Positions 11,522 to 23,683 of a stretch of DNA of 64,000 nt are shown piece after piece; position 1 is the first letter of the stretch; each line of letters begins with the position of its first letter. The stretch comes from Actinernus sp. WN-2022 (Eukaryota; Cnidaria; Anthozoa; Actiniaria; Actinernidae): positions 73,713,012 through 73,777,011 of the forward strand of contig JAOWCC010000577.1 of the NCBI GenBank assembly GCA_030867875.1. Reading direction: 5' to 3'. A model generated the notes under the pieces. The model saw only the letters and a list, made by a program, of their open reading frames with translations. It made no database searches and had not been told where the DNA came from. The position numbers were made by a program, and so were the translations under genes.

Positions 11522-12862
11522 TTACGTCTTTTTCTTCAAACAGTCAGGATTGATAATCCTATTTAGATGCCCGATGTCCCTTAACGCGTTTTTACAGCTG
11601 GTGATCAGTATGGAGAATTTCCTAAGGTCTTCGGCCTTTTCTGCTCTTATTGGGGGACCCGTTGTGACGCGGTCGACATAGGCGGTTGCTATCTTGTAAT
11701 CTTGGCCATAGCGCTTCATGATACCCCTCTGTGTGATTCATGGACATCGCCGCTCGTGTATTGTACAAGATAGTACAATCTAACGCTACTGCTATCAGTC
11801 CTTGATTCGATTAGACTCTCAAAGGCTCTGATAAAGCTGTCGTACTCGATCGGATCCCCTGCGAAGGTGGGTAGCTCGGTTTGAGGCAGCATTAATGCTA
11901 AGGTATGCTGCTGTTGCTGTATCAACAAGGTCTCCATTTGTTGCATGTAGGGACTCGGCTGCGGCTGATAATTAGGCTGTACAGGTGGCGTGTACCATTT
12001 ACTTGCCTTTGGGTCTAATTTAGCATCGCGAGTTGGGTTGACTGCGCTGTTATTGCAGGATCGGGTTGATCAGGGAGAAGACCGGCCTTCTCGTTGCTCT
12101 TTCCCATCCAGGTCGTAATGTAAGAGTGTAATGGGAGTGGCTTGTCGTCGTGCAGAACGCTGCCTTTCGCCGAATCGGCTAATGCGCGCTCTTCAGCTTC
12201 AGCCTTTGCTAACTCAGTTTCTATTTTCAGCTCTTCCTTGGCTTCTTGTAGTCGTAGTTCCTTCCTGTTCAAGAATTTGCATCTTCTTTAGCGCATTGGC
12301 CTCAGCCAGCAATTTCGCTTTCCTGGCTGAAGCCTTTGCCCTGGCGTTTGACACGAAGCTAGCGATTGAGGATCGTTTTGACCCGACATTACTAACTGAG
12401 TCCGAGGGTCGAAGGTTCCACTCTTGAAGTCGAAGGCGCTACTAAGGAAGTCGAAGGTGCCACTACGGGAGTCGAAGGGTTTTCTGGCTGTTCTTTTGCC
12501 AATGAAATTTGACATTTTTGGACCCGCGAAATCAGATCTTTAACCTTTAATTGTTCGTAATTAAAGTAATCTAAGGAATCTTGAATGTGTTCGTGATCAC
12601 TTAGTGCTTAGTGATCAAGGGCATGAGCGTGTTCCAGTCTCTCTAATGCGCAATTAAGCTCGGCGAGTTTTAGTTCTACCACAGCAGCGCTCTCAAATTT
12701 ATCGATTTCATTTCGCTTCTTTGTTAGTATTCCCTTTGCAATGCCTCTGTCCCGCTTTAACTGCACAATAGACGTTTTCGGCACAGCGCTGGGGTTTTCT
12801 GACCCAACGTCGGCCACTTCCGACTCGTTTACGAAGGCGACTTCTAAACCCGCCGTCGTCAT
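11522..12862 (-). pseudogene. BEL/Pao gag remnant
   Basis: Four minus-strand frame pieces resemble BEL/Pao Gag in order. 12608-12862 is the N-terminal helical region with LKRDRGIAKGILTKKRNEID. 12288-12515 contains an imperfect 30-bp repeat. 12015-12272 is a charged coiled-coil-like segment. 11522-11946 carries the DUF1759-type motif [14 protein letters not shown]. Frameshifts separate the pieces. The last piece ends just before the integrase remnant, marking the internal deletion. Confidence 0.7.
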
Positions 12863-12993
12863 AACACTTCGTTAATGAATTCCGGGTTTTCGCTCGTTTC
12901 CTGTTTGTAGACAAATCGGCATTCCGATCATTCCATTCGAGTCCTGTGGCAATATTTAACAATTATTCACCAACACTGAGGTGAATAATTGTT

Positions 12994-13182
12994 TTAGTAT
13001 ATACCACACTCCAGGTGAATAGCCAGCACCAAATAGTTATTTTATTTTCTGTCAAATGGACAAAAACTCGCGCGAGATGATCGCTGCTTTGCTAGGAGGT
13101 GAATATGAATTCATATTCACTGTTTGAGTAGCCAATCAGAGCGCGCGAAAAGTCATATTCACTGGTGTGGTATATACTAATG
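12994..13182. repeat. MITE-like palindromic element
   Basis: Inverted arms TAGTATATACCACAC at 12994-13008 and its complement at about 13167-13181 enclose about 160 bp, with TA at the outer edges. It lies in the BEL leader region, so it inserted after or travelled with the retroelement. Confidence 0.55.
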
Positions 13183-13410
13183 AGCACTATTCTTAGATAA
13201 CAACCATAGAGTTTCTAAGCCAAATGCAAGGCAATTTCCAGTCGTTTATCGATATTGAATTAGAGTAAAATTCAAACTAATGTAGATTTCATTACAATCA
13301 ACCCAAAGGCATCCAAAGGCATTCTCAACAATCATACAAACTTTAATTATCACAGTTCTTGAAGTGTTCACAATAGTAGATTTTCTTCAATCAGGGATTG
13401 AATTGATTGA

Positions 13411-13891
13411 TGTTGTAATAGAAGTTGATTCGATTTGGATTTCTTGTAGATTTTATATTGTTGATCGTGTTGTTGATTTCGATAGTGTAGGTTTTAACTA
13501 GGAATGAAGTAAAGCATAATTAACCTATTGTGCGTGCCCATACTAAATGCTGGCATAGAAATCAATTGTAATCTGCACGCTTCTAACATAGATAATCACG
13601 ATAGCTAATCAATATATACATTCTAATTAATTATAGTGATCTTACTTTGGTCTCCTGGCTTGCTTGTTCGAGGTAGAATAGATTGATAGAGGTAGATGAT
13701 AGTGTAGATTTCTAAGTTTCTTAGTTTTCTAAGTCGAGAAGTAACTCCGGAAGCGTGTTCTGAGCTTGCGTGTACTCGAATTACACATTGATTTTCATTG
13801 GTCTAGCGGATGAATGGCGGTAATAGTGATAACTGTAATCAATAACTTAGCATAAATACCAACTAAATTAAGTTGGCGTAATAAGCTAACA
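13411..13891 (-). repeat. BEL/Pao 5' LTR
   Basis: 481 bp closely matching 9513-9994. Downstream, 13892-14737 holds no feature I recognise. Confidence 0.8.
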
Positions 13892-14737
13892 GTGGCCATT
13901 TTGAAGAGTAACCAAGCCTCTGCATCGGCGACCTTGCAATGATAGGGACCTCCTGATGCATTGTTATCAAGGCATCTAACAGGGTACTTTTCAAAAAAAC
14001 TAATGCAGCTGTGAAGCCGTCTATTTCATTTTACAAGGAATGGAATGACCAATTGTTTTGGAAAGTTGCACAATTAATTATTATTATTTTGTGTACTGGC
14101 TACAGTTCTTTTCATTGAATATGTTACTGGGCCCAGTTGTTCAAAAGGTCAATAATTATTAAGTAATTTTCTGATAGAGGTTTAAAAATCCACTACCTGA
14201 TGGAGAATATTAAAGTATTTCTTTCTTCATGTACTTGTAATGTCAGAGATGGGAGAAAGTTACCTTTTATTATGAGAACTAAAATCCTTGATTATGATTT
14301 AATCCTGCATTATCTTTGAACAACTCGGTACTGGGTGTGTACATATACAATGTAAATGACAATGGTACATGCATATGTGTCTAATATACATAATAATATA
14401 CATAAATATGCTGAACTTTAAGTCTGAATTTCTTTTTCTTTTGAGCAAAATTAAGCAAATAAACTTTGATATTTGTTGCATGAATACTAAATTCATGAAG
14501 TTATTGTTTTGTTAAAGACAAAATTGTAAATTATTTTCTCAGTGGTTTTGTAATAAGTATAGAAACACTGCATTTAATATTTATTGTAACATTAAAAACC
14601 AAATGTTATGCCTTAACTCTTTACAGTCTTCTGCAGCTATTTCCTTGTTTCTGCATTTGAAACAATCTGTCTCTGGCCCTGCAGTATGTGCGCCATGAGC
14701 CCTCCTGCCCACCTCAAAACACTTGAACTGTACTTAT

Positions 14738-14768
14738 TACTCGGGCCAGCCTGTGGCTGGCGCGAGTC
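14738..14768. repeat. ACTCGGGCC terminal motif, left copy
   Basis: ACTCGGGCCAGCCTGTGGCT and following bases match, in inverted orientation, the segment at 19769-19803. A shorter inverted match lies at about 16484-16497, and a related direct motif at about 42289. It is probably the end of a repeated DNA element. Which partner is the true opposite end is unclear. Most of 15320-16480 and 16520-17946 holds nothing recognised. Confidence 0.45.
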
Positions 14769-17700
14769 AAGGTTTCCAAGTGTTTTTTTTTTTTTTTTTT
14801 AAAGTCGAGCTATTCAACACGTGACAGGATCAACCAATCAAATTCGACACCGCTCGGGGCACTTCCGATATGTTCGATAATTTCCCATCGACGGGAGCGA
14901 AGATTTGGGCAATTCTTACCCATTATTTTGCTGAAACCAAAGGTTTCTTCGACTGAAATAGCAAGATGTTCAGTTATTCTAGGGCTAACAGGAGTTTTAG
15001 GGGCTTTCGATGGAAAATTCTCACATTTACGAAAGGGATGGCCGGAGAAGTGAAGGTTTTGGTCCAATAATCCACGGAAACCCGTACTGCTGCATCTATA
15101 AAGTCCATAGGATTGCAGTGTTGCGTTGTTGATATTGGTGAAACGCTCTTCGTTGATACCCTGATCACACACTGTGAAGAGGTCAAATGAGGGATTTTGA
15201 TTGTTTAAATGTTGGCTTTTTACCGCAAGTACTCTCCTGAAGTACTCTTGAGACAACTGGAAAGTCTTGAAGCCTGCAGTCTACTAAGACTTCAACTCAT
15301 GTCAAGAGTCGCAAAAGCTGGAAGTGAACAGTGAGTGGCCCTTGTCTTTGAACGCAAACGGAATTATCTGAACTGGTGAGGCTGAAATTATGTATATATA
15401 TACGCACACAAATCTTACTTGTTCCCTACTTTTAAAATTTTATTAAGAGTAATGACTATAAATGTCTGTATCAATGTAAATATGGAGACTGTAATTCGAA
15501 CTGGAAATGAAATCGATCGTAAATTGAACTGTATGTGACTTCATAGAGACCATGCAAGAAGAAAAAGTTGAAATCGTTAAACGAATAACAGAACTTATAA
15601 CCCTGCATAAACAGAACTGGATATGACTTAGGGGGTGTTTACATGATACCGGACGAGTTTCATTCCGGATCGACTTTCATTATAGACATATTTCTGCCTC
15701 TGTCAACGCTTATAAATACTCTTTCTACTGAATCCTCTGGAGAGCTGTCACATGATCTGAATTTGGCAACAAATGTACAAGCTTAATCGATCTATTAACC
15801 AGTTCAAGGAACTCATTTAATATTCACATTAGCTTTTTGTGGCTTGAATGTTTTTTGTTTGTTTTATTGTTTATTTAGATGTTTAGCATACCACTGTACT
15901 AAATGCCAATAGATTACACTTGCCTATATTATTTGTTGATACTTAATAAACTGAAACTGCAACAGTATACAGAGTGGTCGAAAGAGAGGCTAGGCCTTTT
16001 TTATGTGAAGTTGATTTATTATAATTACTGGGAGCAGTTGTAGTAGGCCTTTTGCAGTAAACAGTCATGTGCTGGTATAATACTTTGTTAATGGATGAAT
16101 TGAGTTTGTGATCTCCATGGGAAAGACATTGCCATGGATGCTGGATGGCAAGCTATCTTTAAAAAAGGCTATTTTATAAAGATCGACAATCGATTGGAGG
16201 TGGAAAATAGCATTTACAAACAGGTTCTGCTAATGACCCTACCAATCTCATACAATTGCCTTTAAATACATGGACCGGTATATGAAATAGATTTGTTTGC
16301 CATCTAGTACAACCACATGATTGAATTCCTGCAAAAGGTCATTGCATTATTTATAAATTACCATGAGCATCAGTAGTGAATCAATTATCTGGCTTCCCTA
16401 GCACAGACTATGAATGGCACACACACATGCTACTAACAACACAATGAAATACATGTATTCACCTATTCCTACATGTAGGTGGCCCGAGTTAAGGCCACTC
16501 AGGGCCTCTTGTTTTAATTTAATTCAGTCCTATTATTGTTTGGAATAGAGCTAATACTGGGAGTTGTAAATAGTTGGGGGTATACTTTCCATGTTTCCAT
16601 CATGCCATCACCATGCCATTTGGTTGATTGTATATGGTTAATGGTCAACAATTGAGGCTGTTCATATTATAATATATGATTTTGAAAACACTGAATTTGA
16701 GATTGGTTTTTTTATTTCTATGTCATGCCACTTCTCGCCTCTTCCTGTCACACCCTGCCTCATCCCGCTAATTTTAGATTTCCGAAAAGACCATTTCCCG
16801 CCCAATTCCGCCTAATCCCGCCATTACCCGCAACTACCACCGGGCCCTTTTCGAATAAAATTATGATTCCCACCAAAACCCGGCTTATACTCGCTGCAGG
16901 ATTTGGTGGGTTCTGGGCCAATTACAGGCCTTAGTTAGATGACAAGTCTCAAACTACATCTCGGACCGAAGTAGTTTTACTGGCAAGTTTAGCTCGATGG
17001 AACTATGTGAAGGTTTCGCACACTAGACACACCACAAACGCCTCCGATGATATATGTCCGCTCCGTTAACGCCGAGTACGATTTATCGTATGTTTTCCAA
17101 TTTGTCTTTCCACTATAACACCTAAACTAAACATATGATATAGTCCGATGACAAGACTCAAAAACGTGTCAGGAAAGCCCTCAAGAGTATATTTTGTCTG
17201 CAACATTTATGTCAGTGTTTTGATTCTCTTTGACCCCAGTGTAAACTATCGTCTCTTCAGAAGAATCACTCCATAAATATCCCGCTTTCCGATATTTACT
17301 TCATTTGAAAGCTCAATGAGGATCTTCCTCAGCTTTCCCCATATTAACATACATGTATGTCTCTCACTCCAGTAGAAAGACTCTCTAGCAAGGTTATTCT
17401 GTCGTTAAACATGCCTTAGCTGTGTTGTTGCCTGATCCAAACTGTCAACAGCTTTACCCATTGACAGACTGTGGTATTGCCTAATTTCTGACAATGACTC
17501 ATCGAAATCGATACCTCCTCGTCTCGCCATGTCTAAGAGCTGTGACCTTTCTTATCTGAGCGCGCCTGACGAAATCTAACCTGATATTATATTTCGATAC
17601 CTTTTATATCTAAACGTGTTTGGATACGCTTAAGTTGAGATTGTATTTCGCTCACGCATTAGCTCTGTTCAGATAGCGCAGATGAATGTTTTACGTTGTT

Positions 17701-17946
17701 GGTGTGTTTTTGGGTCTATAACAGTTCTTATAAAAGAATTAGGATATGGAATAAGAATTGAGACTTTAGATGTATTTCGTGAGGCCCAAATCGCTAGATG
17801 CCATGCAAGTCATACAAGCGCGGTTTTTTTGCCAACAATTATATATGCAAATATATAAACGACGTCAGTGTTTACGAACAGTAAGTTTACAAACAGTAAG
17901 TATCGCTACATACATCAATGCAGCCATTTCTTTTTTTTTTTGCGCC

Positions 17947-18427
17947 TTAGTTGTGCAAGACAGGTTTTTTTCTTTGATATTTTGCGTTCCAGGGTTTTAA
18001 TTTTTAATTTTGGACTGCCCTTCTTCAGATTTCTGATGGTGGGTTCCCAATGAGATTGAAGATGAAATACATTTTCATTTGAAATCCTCTTAGTAATAAC
18101 CACAGGAAAGAATTATTAGCTGAATTTAGTATTCTTTAGGAGGGGCCGGTAACACGGTGACCTTCATTATCTTATGTAATTTAATATTTTTGTTTTTCTC
18201 ATATGTAAATTAAAGAAGTTGACCTTTAATTTTACTGTAAACACTACTTATTCGTGTAACACGTTTACAATTTAGTCTGTTGTTCTGTTATACTGCAGGA
18301 TCCGAGTACTAATAGATGATTGTCTCAAACGTATGTTTATATTTGTACCATATTATAAGTTGTATCCTGTCCATCCTGTGATGGAACTATCACTATATTT
18401 CTCTACTGTTCTTTCTACCCTGCGGCT
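17947..18427. repeat. Dispersed repeat, copy A
   Basis: About 480 bp from a T-rich stretch with TTGATATTTTGCGTTC to TTCTACCCTGCGGCTCT, matching 42791-43284 in the same orientation with moderate divergence. It has no coding content. Its unit ends are not marked by clear terminal repeats. Confidence 0.7.
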
Positions 18428-18608
18428 CTCGATACGAGATAGGTAATCCAGCCAAAAACACGGTCAAAATTATTTATTGTTGGCCTACCGATCACGGTGT
18501 TTGCGCTGGTATGTATTATGACCGAGAGTAAAATGAAATGTGATGAAATGTGGCATAAAACCTACGAAACCTACCTCAAACAAGAATAGCGTCCGATACC
18601 TTGGATAC

Positions 18609-18703
18609 TAGAGGCTCGAAATCGTTGGGGTGAGCGAAGCGAAACTAGCTGAAATCAAGCCACAGGCTTGATTTCAGCACGAGTCGAGAAGCGACGAGCC
18701 TCT
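18609..18703. repeat. Hairpin with a perfect 14-bp inner stem
   Basis: GCTGAAATCAAGCC at 18648-18661 and its complement at 18665-18678 surround a 3-nt loop. Weaker outer pairing (GAGGCTCG with CGAGCCTC) extends it to about 95 bp. It is followed by a CCCGAGT motif like the ends described at 14738 and 19769. Confidence 0.6.
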
Positions 18704-19139
18704 GGCCGCCCGAGTATAGATTTTCGTTTCTTCCGGTACAGAATCTGTACCTCGTCCCCGATTGGTTGATTGAGTTGTGGCCATGGAAACTGAGGCATTC
18801 GGATCAAAGGAACAGTTTGATTGGCTTTCATCTTGAGATCGTGTTACAAACCGGTTCACGAGTCTTGACAGATTATACACAAACGTTAATGTTTCACAGT
18901 GCTGTACAATTTAGCCTCGAAATAAACGAGTTGAAGCCTGTTCCTGTTCTTGAAGCTGTTTCAATAGCTTCGGGATCAATACTATAAGAATAGTTTCAGT
19001 TGAATCGTGCTTTACTCCCAAGCTCAAACTCAAAGTGACACAAGATACAATATATTATATGCTAATTATATTAAGACTAATTCATCTATGATTGACGTAT
19101 ACATGACATATTGTAACAGAAGCGGCGTGATGTCTTCTC

Positions 19140-19477
19140 AGCACGGCCTACTGGCTAAGGAAAATCGCTGATTTTCCAACTCATACCTGGTATTTGCTTC
19201 TTCCTTCACGTTCGCTGATTATCCAAAACGAGCAATTGTACTGGTGGTTTGCTCTCTATATGCCGTGATTTACTCCCACATAACAGAGCTAGAACAACGA
19301 GGAATCAAAGCATGCTCATTGGGAGATCCAAACATCAAACCCGACGAAGTAAATCGAGGAGAATTATCCTTTATCTTCGCAAATCTAGACAACGGCATGT
19401 TTTCTGTTTTGAATCACACACGACTGAACCACATGAAAGTGACATGCAAGTTAACCGCTGAGTCGAAACCAGTTTGA
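19140..19477 (+). pseudogene. RecQ-like helicase fragment, frameshifted
   Basis: One frame reads GKSLIFQLIPG, a helicase motif I (Walker A) tail as in RecQ proteins. A second frame starting about 19216 continues with KRAIVLVVCSLYAVIYSHI, GIKACSL and LSFIFANLD, which line up with RecQ motif Ia and the following strand. A frameshift and a stop before motif I break it, and later motifs (DEAH and beyond) are absent. I call it from recalled motif order only. It lies between ACTCGGGC-type ends, so it may be element cargo. Confidence 0.5.
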
Positions 19478-19768
19478 CTGGACTTGTAAACATAAAAACG
19501 AGGCTATTGGCACGAGTTGAGGCTGGCTATTCGAGTGGCCAGAGGGGCTCAACGGTTGTCACGCAAAACAAAATTCCTTCGGGGAATCATAACTCTTTCG
19601 ATCGCGGAACATTACAGTATATTCGTACCTGAGCCCCTCTGGAACCAGGGTAAGCCTCCGACTGAACTGGAGATAAATATATTAGCACCAACAATTAATG
19701 CATAATTTAACGCATGCGAAGAAATTTTGCTGCACACGGAACACAAAAAATAACGGCCTCCAGATTTA

Positions 19769-19803
19769 GACTCGCGCCTGCCACAGGCAGCCCGAGTAAT
19801 TAA
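19769..19803. repeat. ACTCGGGC terminal motif, right copy
   Basis: Inverted match to 14738-14768, ending CCCGAGTAAT. If paired with it, the unit would be about 5 kb and include the RecQ-like fragment. From here to about 20240 nothing is recognised. Confidence 0.45.
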
Positions 19804-20240
19804 GCATACTCACAGAGCAGCCAATGAAATCTCGCATTGTCTTCAGAATGCTCCCGAAGAACTCCCGTGCTTAGCGTGACAGCACGCTAGAGATGTGCTA
19901 GAAGTCTGACCCGTTTAGGAAGCACTTGGAATTCGTGCTTGAAATTTGATTTCGCTTATACTTCAAAAGTGTCGCAGCATGCTTCTAGCAAGCAAAATCT
20001 TGATTTGAGCGCTGCTAAGCAAACATTACTTGACACTGAAATACGTCAAAATATTTCAGGGTACAAAACATGAGAGCAACCTTTGCTTGTGCCTAACCGC
20101 GTTCTAACTCTCGTAATAGAACAGTCATGTTTCCATTTGGACAAACAATCACCTCAGAACTCGACCCTCGTTTGATGCTTCCTCCAATGGCCAGGAATCC
20201 GGCTAACCACCCAGGACAGCAGCAGGGATAACCGATACTA

Positions 20241-20516
20241 CCAGGCGGAAATACCCCAGTTTCCTATTTGAAAATTACCGCTGAACTACAGACGCATGTA
20301 CTCAGGCTTAGCCTCATTCTGAAGTTAAACATTCTTAAATACCAGCGAGAAGGTGCAAAATGCGAAACTACAACAATACGCAGAGTTGTGAATAGCCCAT
20401 ATTCTCGCTGGTATTTATGAATGTTTAACTTTCGAATGAGGCTAAGCCTGAGTACATGCGTCTGTAGTCATTGCATTCAGCGGTAATTTTCGAATAGGAA
20501 CCTGGAGTATTCTGGA
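20241..20516. repeat. Foldback (long inverted-repeat) element
   Basis: Arms of about 100 bp, roughly 20262-20362 and 20393-20497, are near-complements. Left landmarks ATTACCGCTGAA, GTACTCAGGCTTAGCCTCAT and AATACCAGCGAGAA recur inverted on the right. The loop is about 35 bp. From 20517 to 22282 no gene is seen; 21777-21837 is a simple GAGA/TAGA repeat. Confidence 0.75.
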
Positions 20517-22282
20517 GGCGAAAGGTAAAAGGAGGCGAAACTGTGGAATAAAAAGAGCTGCAACTCTTCACAGTCGTGCCCGCACTACGACGAATTTGAT
20601 GAAGTGCCTGGGGTTATCCAGTTCGGGACAAAAGAGAACACAGAAACCTGAAGCAAAGAAGAGCTAACCTGAACAAATACGAATTTCGTTTCACTCTCCG
20701 TGATTAAATATAATATCAATGACAGGTCGCGTGTACTATCTAAAGGTTTGACTGTAATGACAACTCGTGAATTAACAACTACTGATGGATTCCGCAGTTT
20801 CTCAAGCGCGGGCTAAAGCTAATCTAATTAGCAATGAGCTATAGCAAAACCTCTAAGCTAGGGCAAGTGTGACCACGGCCTTTATTGTTAAGGGAGCAGG
20901 TCAAAACACATGCCCTCTCGACGGACCATTATGAGGCAGGAGGTGGGGGCTGCTGCCAGCCATCTCCTCTGGAGAGAAAACTCAATATTAAAACTAATTT
21001 GTTCTTAAATATCTTCAAAACTAAAAGCCATAATCTAGAAACAAATGCACTGTATGTTTTGTCTTACGTTATCATTTCATTTTTTGTGTTAAAATTACCA
21101 CTAGGTCCACCAGAATGGAAAATAGATGGTCAGAAATGGGGGGTGGGGGTGGTACCCTGCGCTGACAGCTGTGTCTGTTGAAAAAAATGGGTCTCTATCT
21201 GCTCCCTAATAGACCTTTATCAGGAGCATAAGAATCTTTGTTCGTGAGGTAGAAATAGGGCTGAAAGTCATAGGCTATTGTTTGGTAACCAAAATGGACG
21301 CTGCGTGATAAACGTCTACCGCGACTAAAATAAGACAAAGTAAAAACTTTTTTTTCTCCAGTCTATATTTAAATAGATACTGGATTGATTTCCTCTCATC
21401 AACATTTCTATCAGAATCTAGTTTTTAAAAGTAGTTGCAAGTTTTATCAAAGGCCCTTTTTCTAATTCGCAGAGTTTTCAGTTTTATTGTATGACTGGGA
21501 ACGCTAGAGTAAAAGAAAAAAAAGTTGAATTCTAAATAAACTCTTATACCAGAGTGTTGGTGTAATAATTGTAAACAATATATTGAAGTATTTTCACGAT
21601 AAAATTGTGGGAACGTCATTTTTCAAATCAAGACCAAAACCGCTGAAATAACGTTTTTGTTTTTACTTCGGCTATAATATAGTAAACCATCATAATGAAA
21701 TAAACAAAATATAGAGGCTAGGAGAACCAACACAGCGTTAGCCAATTCACTCTTTTCATCTGGTGGCCATCTTGGATAGATAGCTATATAAATAGAGAGA
21801 GAGAAATAGATAGAGAGAGAGAAATAGATAGAAAGACATTCCTGCCAATCATATTAGACAAAATGATGTCTAAGCTACAAATCGGTTATACCGGGATTGT
21901 TTAGTCGCTGAAATATTAAATGTATCCTCAATATCATATATAAGCAAGTATTTGTAGCATACAGTACAAAATGTACCAGTGATTTCCAGAGACTATTCCA
22001 TCATGCTATTCTTATTCTGGAATATGGTTAATCGAACGCGCCCTTAATTACACGAGAAATGCACGTAGTCGCACAAATTGTGCCCATGGTCTGCAAAAAC
22101 AACCGACAACCCAGCCCAGAACGCAGGAGTTTAAATCACTCTGTTTTCCGTTCGGCCTGAATGAAACTTGCTGTGGTGCCTATTCTATTGCTCGAAAACG
22201 TGAAATATGAAAAGGAATAAAGGGTGAATAGAAGGAATAATAAACACAAGATTTCACATGAACACGTTTTCACATCCCATCA

Positions 22283-23036
22283 TCACAGGCTGTGTATTTC
22301 TGAGTGCATAAAGTCTTTTTCCACGATTCCCGCAGTAGTGTGACAATCCAGCGTTAAAGTTGAGCCGTTTTGCATGGATGACATACTTATATTAGTATGT
22401 GCAGTTGTGCAGGTGGTTGTGCTGTCGGAAACAGATCTCATCCTCCTTGAAACTCCCTCCCAGAATGTCAAAATTCTGAAGATTTTAACGAATGCTTTCC
22501 TGTATGTTTTCAGTCTCCATGCGAATACAAAAGGGTTCATACTAGAGTTGGCCATGATCAGACAGTAGTTCAAATCTCGTGCCCAGTGGATAAAATAGCA
22601 GCTACAGTTCCCACAGAAGCTTATTATATAAATAAGAACTAACGAGGGTAGAAAACAAGCCATGAAAAACATCAACATTACCAGGAATGTTTTAGTGACC
22701 TTTTCTCCCATTTCATTGCTTGTCTTTTCGCTTGGTTGTCTGTTGCGGAACCATCATGAAGATTATCCCAATTTCTAACTAGGTTAGGATGAGCACCAAG
22801 AACGTCGCCACAACTGCTGTATTGGCAAACACAAACTGACGCTTTAGATTCAGTTTCGCCCGGTATTGTATCGGATATGTTATGGCAATAAAGCGATCAA
22901 CTGTCAACGCCGTTAGGCCCAACAAGGATGCTGTACACGAAATAAAATAACTGATCCTCCTTATATGATCTTTCGTTGATATTTTTGAGTCCCCGAGAGC
23001 TTCCCGGATATAACATTCCACTGACATCGGTGACAT
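22283..23036 (-). pseudogene. Class A (rhodopsin-like) GPCR fragment
   Basis: The minus-strand frame at 22779-23036 contains TM3-TM4 with SLLGLTALTVDRFIAITYP (DRF variant of the DRY box). The frame at 22283-22711 contains TM6-TM7 with SSMNPFVFAW (NPxxF variant of NPxxY), an amphipathic helix and a Ser/Thr-rich tail. TM1-TM2 are missing. The TM5 link between the two pieces has a stop and a frame change. The 5' side is cut off exactly where a Gypsy LTR begins (23038). A degenerate receptor copy truncated by retroelement insertion is the simplest reading. The ligand class cannot be told. Confidence 0.7.
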
Positions 23037-23037
23037 C

Positions 23038-23167
23038 GGTAGTAGCTTTTAATCGTATAGTCTGGCTTATATTTACACTGTAACTTTTAGGGTCCCTTCT
23101 CTGGCTCCTGTCCTCTACTCTGTGTCCCCATATAAGTAGTACCACATGACAAGTATATTAGATTACA
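23038..23167 (-). repeat. Gypsy 3' LTR (130 bp)
   Basis: Closely matches 41284-41413. On its inner side the minus strand reads AAAGGGAGATG, a polypurine tract. With the 5' LTR 18 kb away, it shows that the Gypsy element was split by the 14.2-kb insertion. Confidence 0.8.
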
Positions 23168-23304
23168 TAACATCTCCCTTTGAACAAACTACAACTCTGG
23201 AATATAGTAAATAAGACAACAAGAACAATTCCGTGGGAAAGTTCCTTTCTTGATAAACCATGCCAAGCTGGTCAACTATTAAAGTTTTTAACAGTTCATG
23301 AGTT

Positions 23305-23683
23305 CTACAAGTCCAATTTCTTTGGAGGTCGGACTGCCCTTTCACATCTAGTTACTGGTACTGATTCACATGAACCCGAAGATGATTTAGTGATATTTGG
23401 CGCTTCATTCATTAAAGGTACCAGATCACAGGCAGATGACTTAGCACCGTTAGACCCTTCATCCCTTAATGATAAGGGTACCAGATCACGGCGGTTCCTC
23501 CTTACCGTGGTGTTGTGAGAAGTACGCACTATGTACGAACGTGGTGAAGCAGGATTCTGTTCTAATGTGGTGGCAGGTGTCTTCATGTCGCGCACCCACA
23601 CCTTATCCCCTAGTGACAACTCATGTAATGGCTGTGCACGGTGGTGGGTGTCGTTCTTTCTTGGTTTCTTCCGACTCCTTTAA
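23305..23683 (-). pseudogene. Gypsy integrase C-terminal tail
   Basis: The motif LSLGDKVWVRD followed by SYIVRTSHNTTVRRNRRDL is the typical Gypsy pol C-terminal (GPY/SH3-like) region. It lies left of the TTAA insertion. Across TTAA its frame continues into the integrase core at 37915 without a shift, before a small frame break near 23.62 kb. Confidence 0.7.

Larger units (their letters stand above)
9513..13891 (-). mobile_element. BEL/Pao LTR retrotransposon, internally deleted
   Basis: Two near-identical LTRs (9513-9994 and 13411-13891) enclose gag and integrase-like remnants read on the minus strand. Next to the inner edge of the 3' LTR is a purine tract (AAGGGGCCGGAA, minus strand, 9995-10006), the expected polypurine tract. 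Gag runs almost directly into the integrase zinc-finger region at about 11.5 kb, so protease, reverse transcriptase and RNase H are absent and the 3.4-kb interior is short for the group. No matching target duplication flanks the pair. Confidence 0.8.

Noticed and set aside
9513..13891. Target site duplication of the BEL element
   Set aside because: The five bases outside each LTR do not match (ATTGA against GTGGC), as expected for a recombined tandem.
14810..15256. 148-residue minus-strand frame starting at a non-ATG codon
   Set aside because: No recognised family and no ATG near the start. It may be coding debris of the repeat ending at 14738 but cannot be supported as a gene.
16725..16934. 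69-residue plus-strand frame
   Set aside because: Built on degenerate CCCGC-rich repeat-like text, with no domain.
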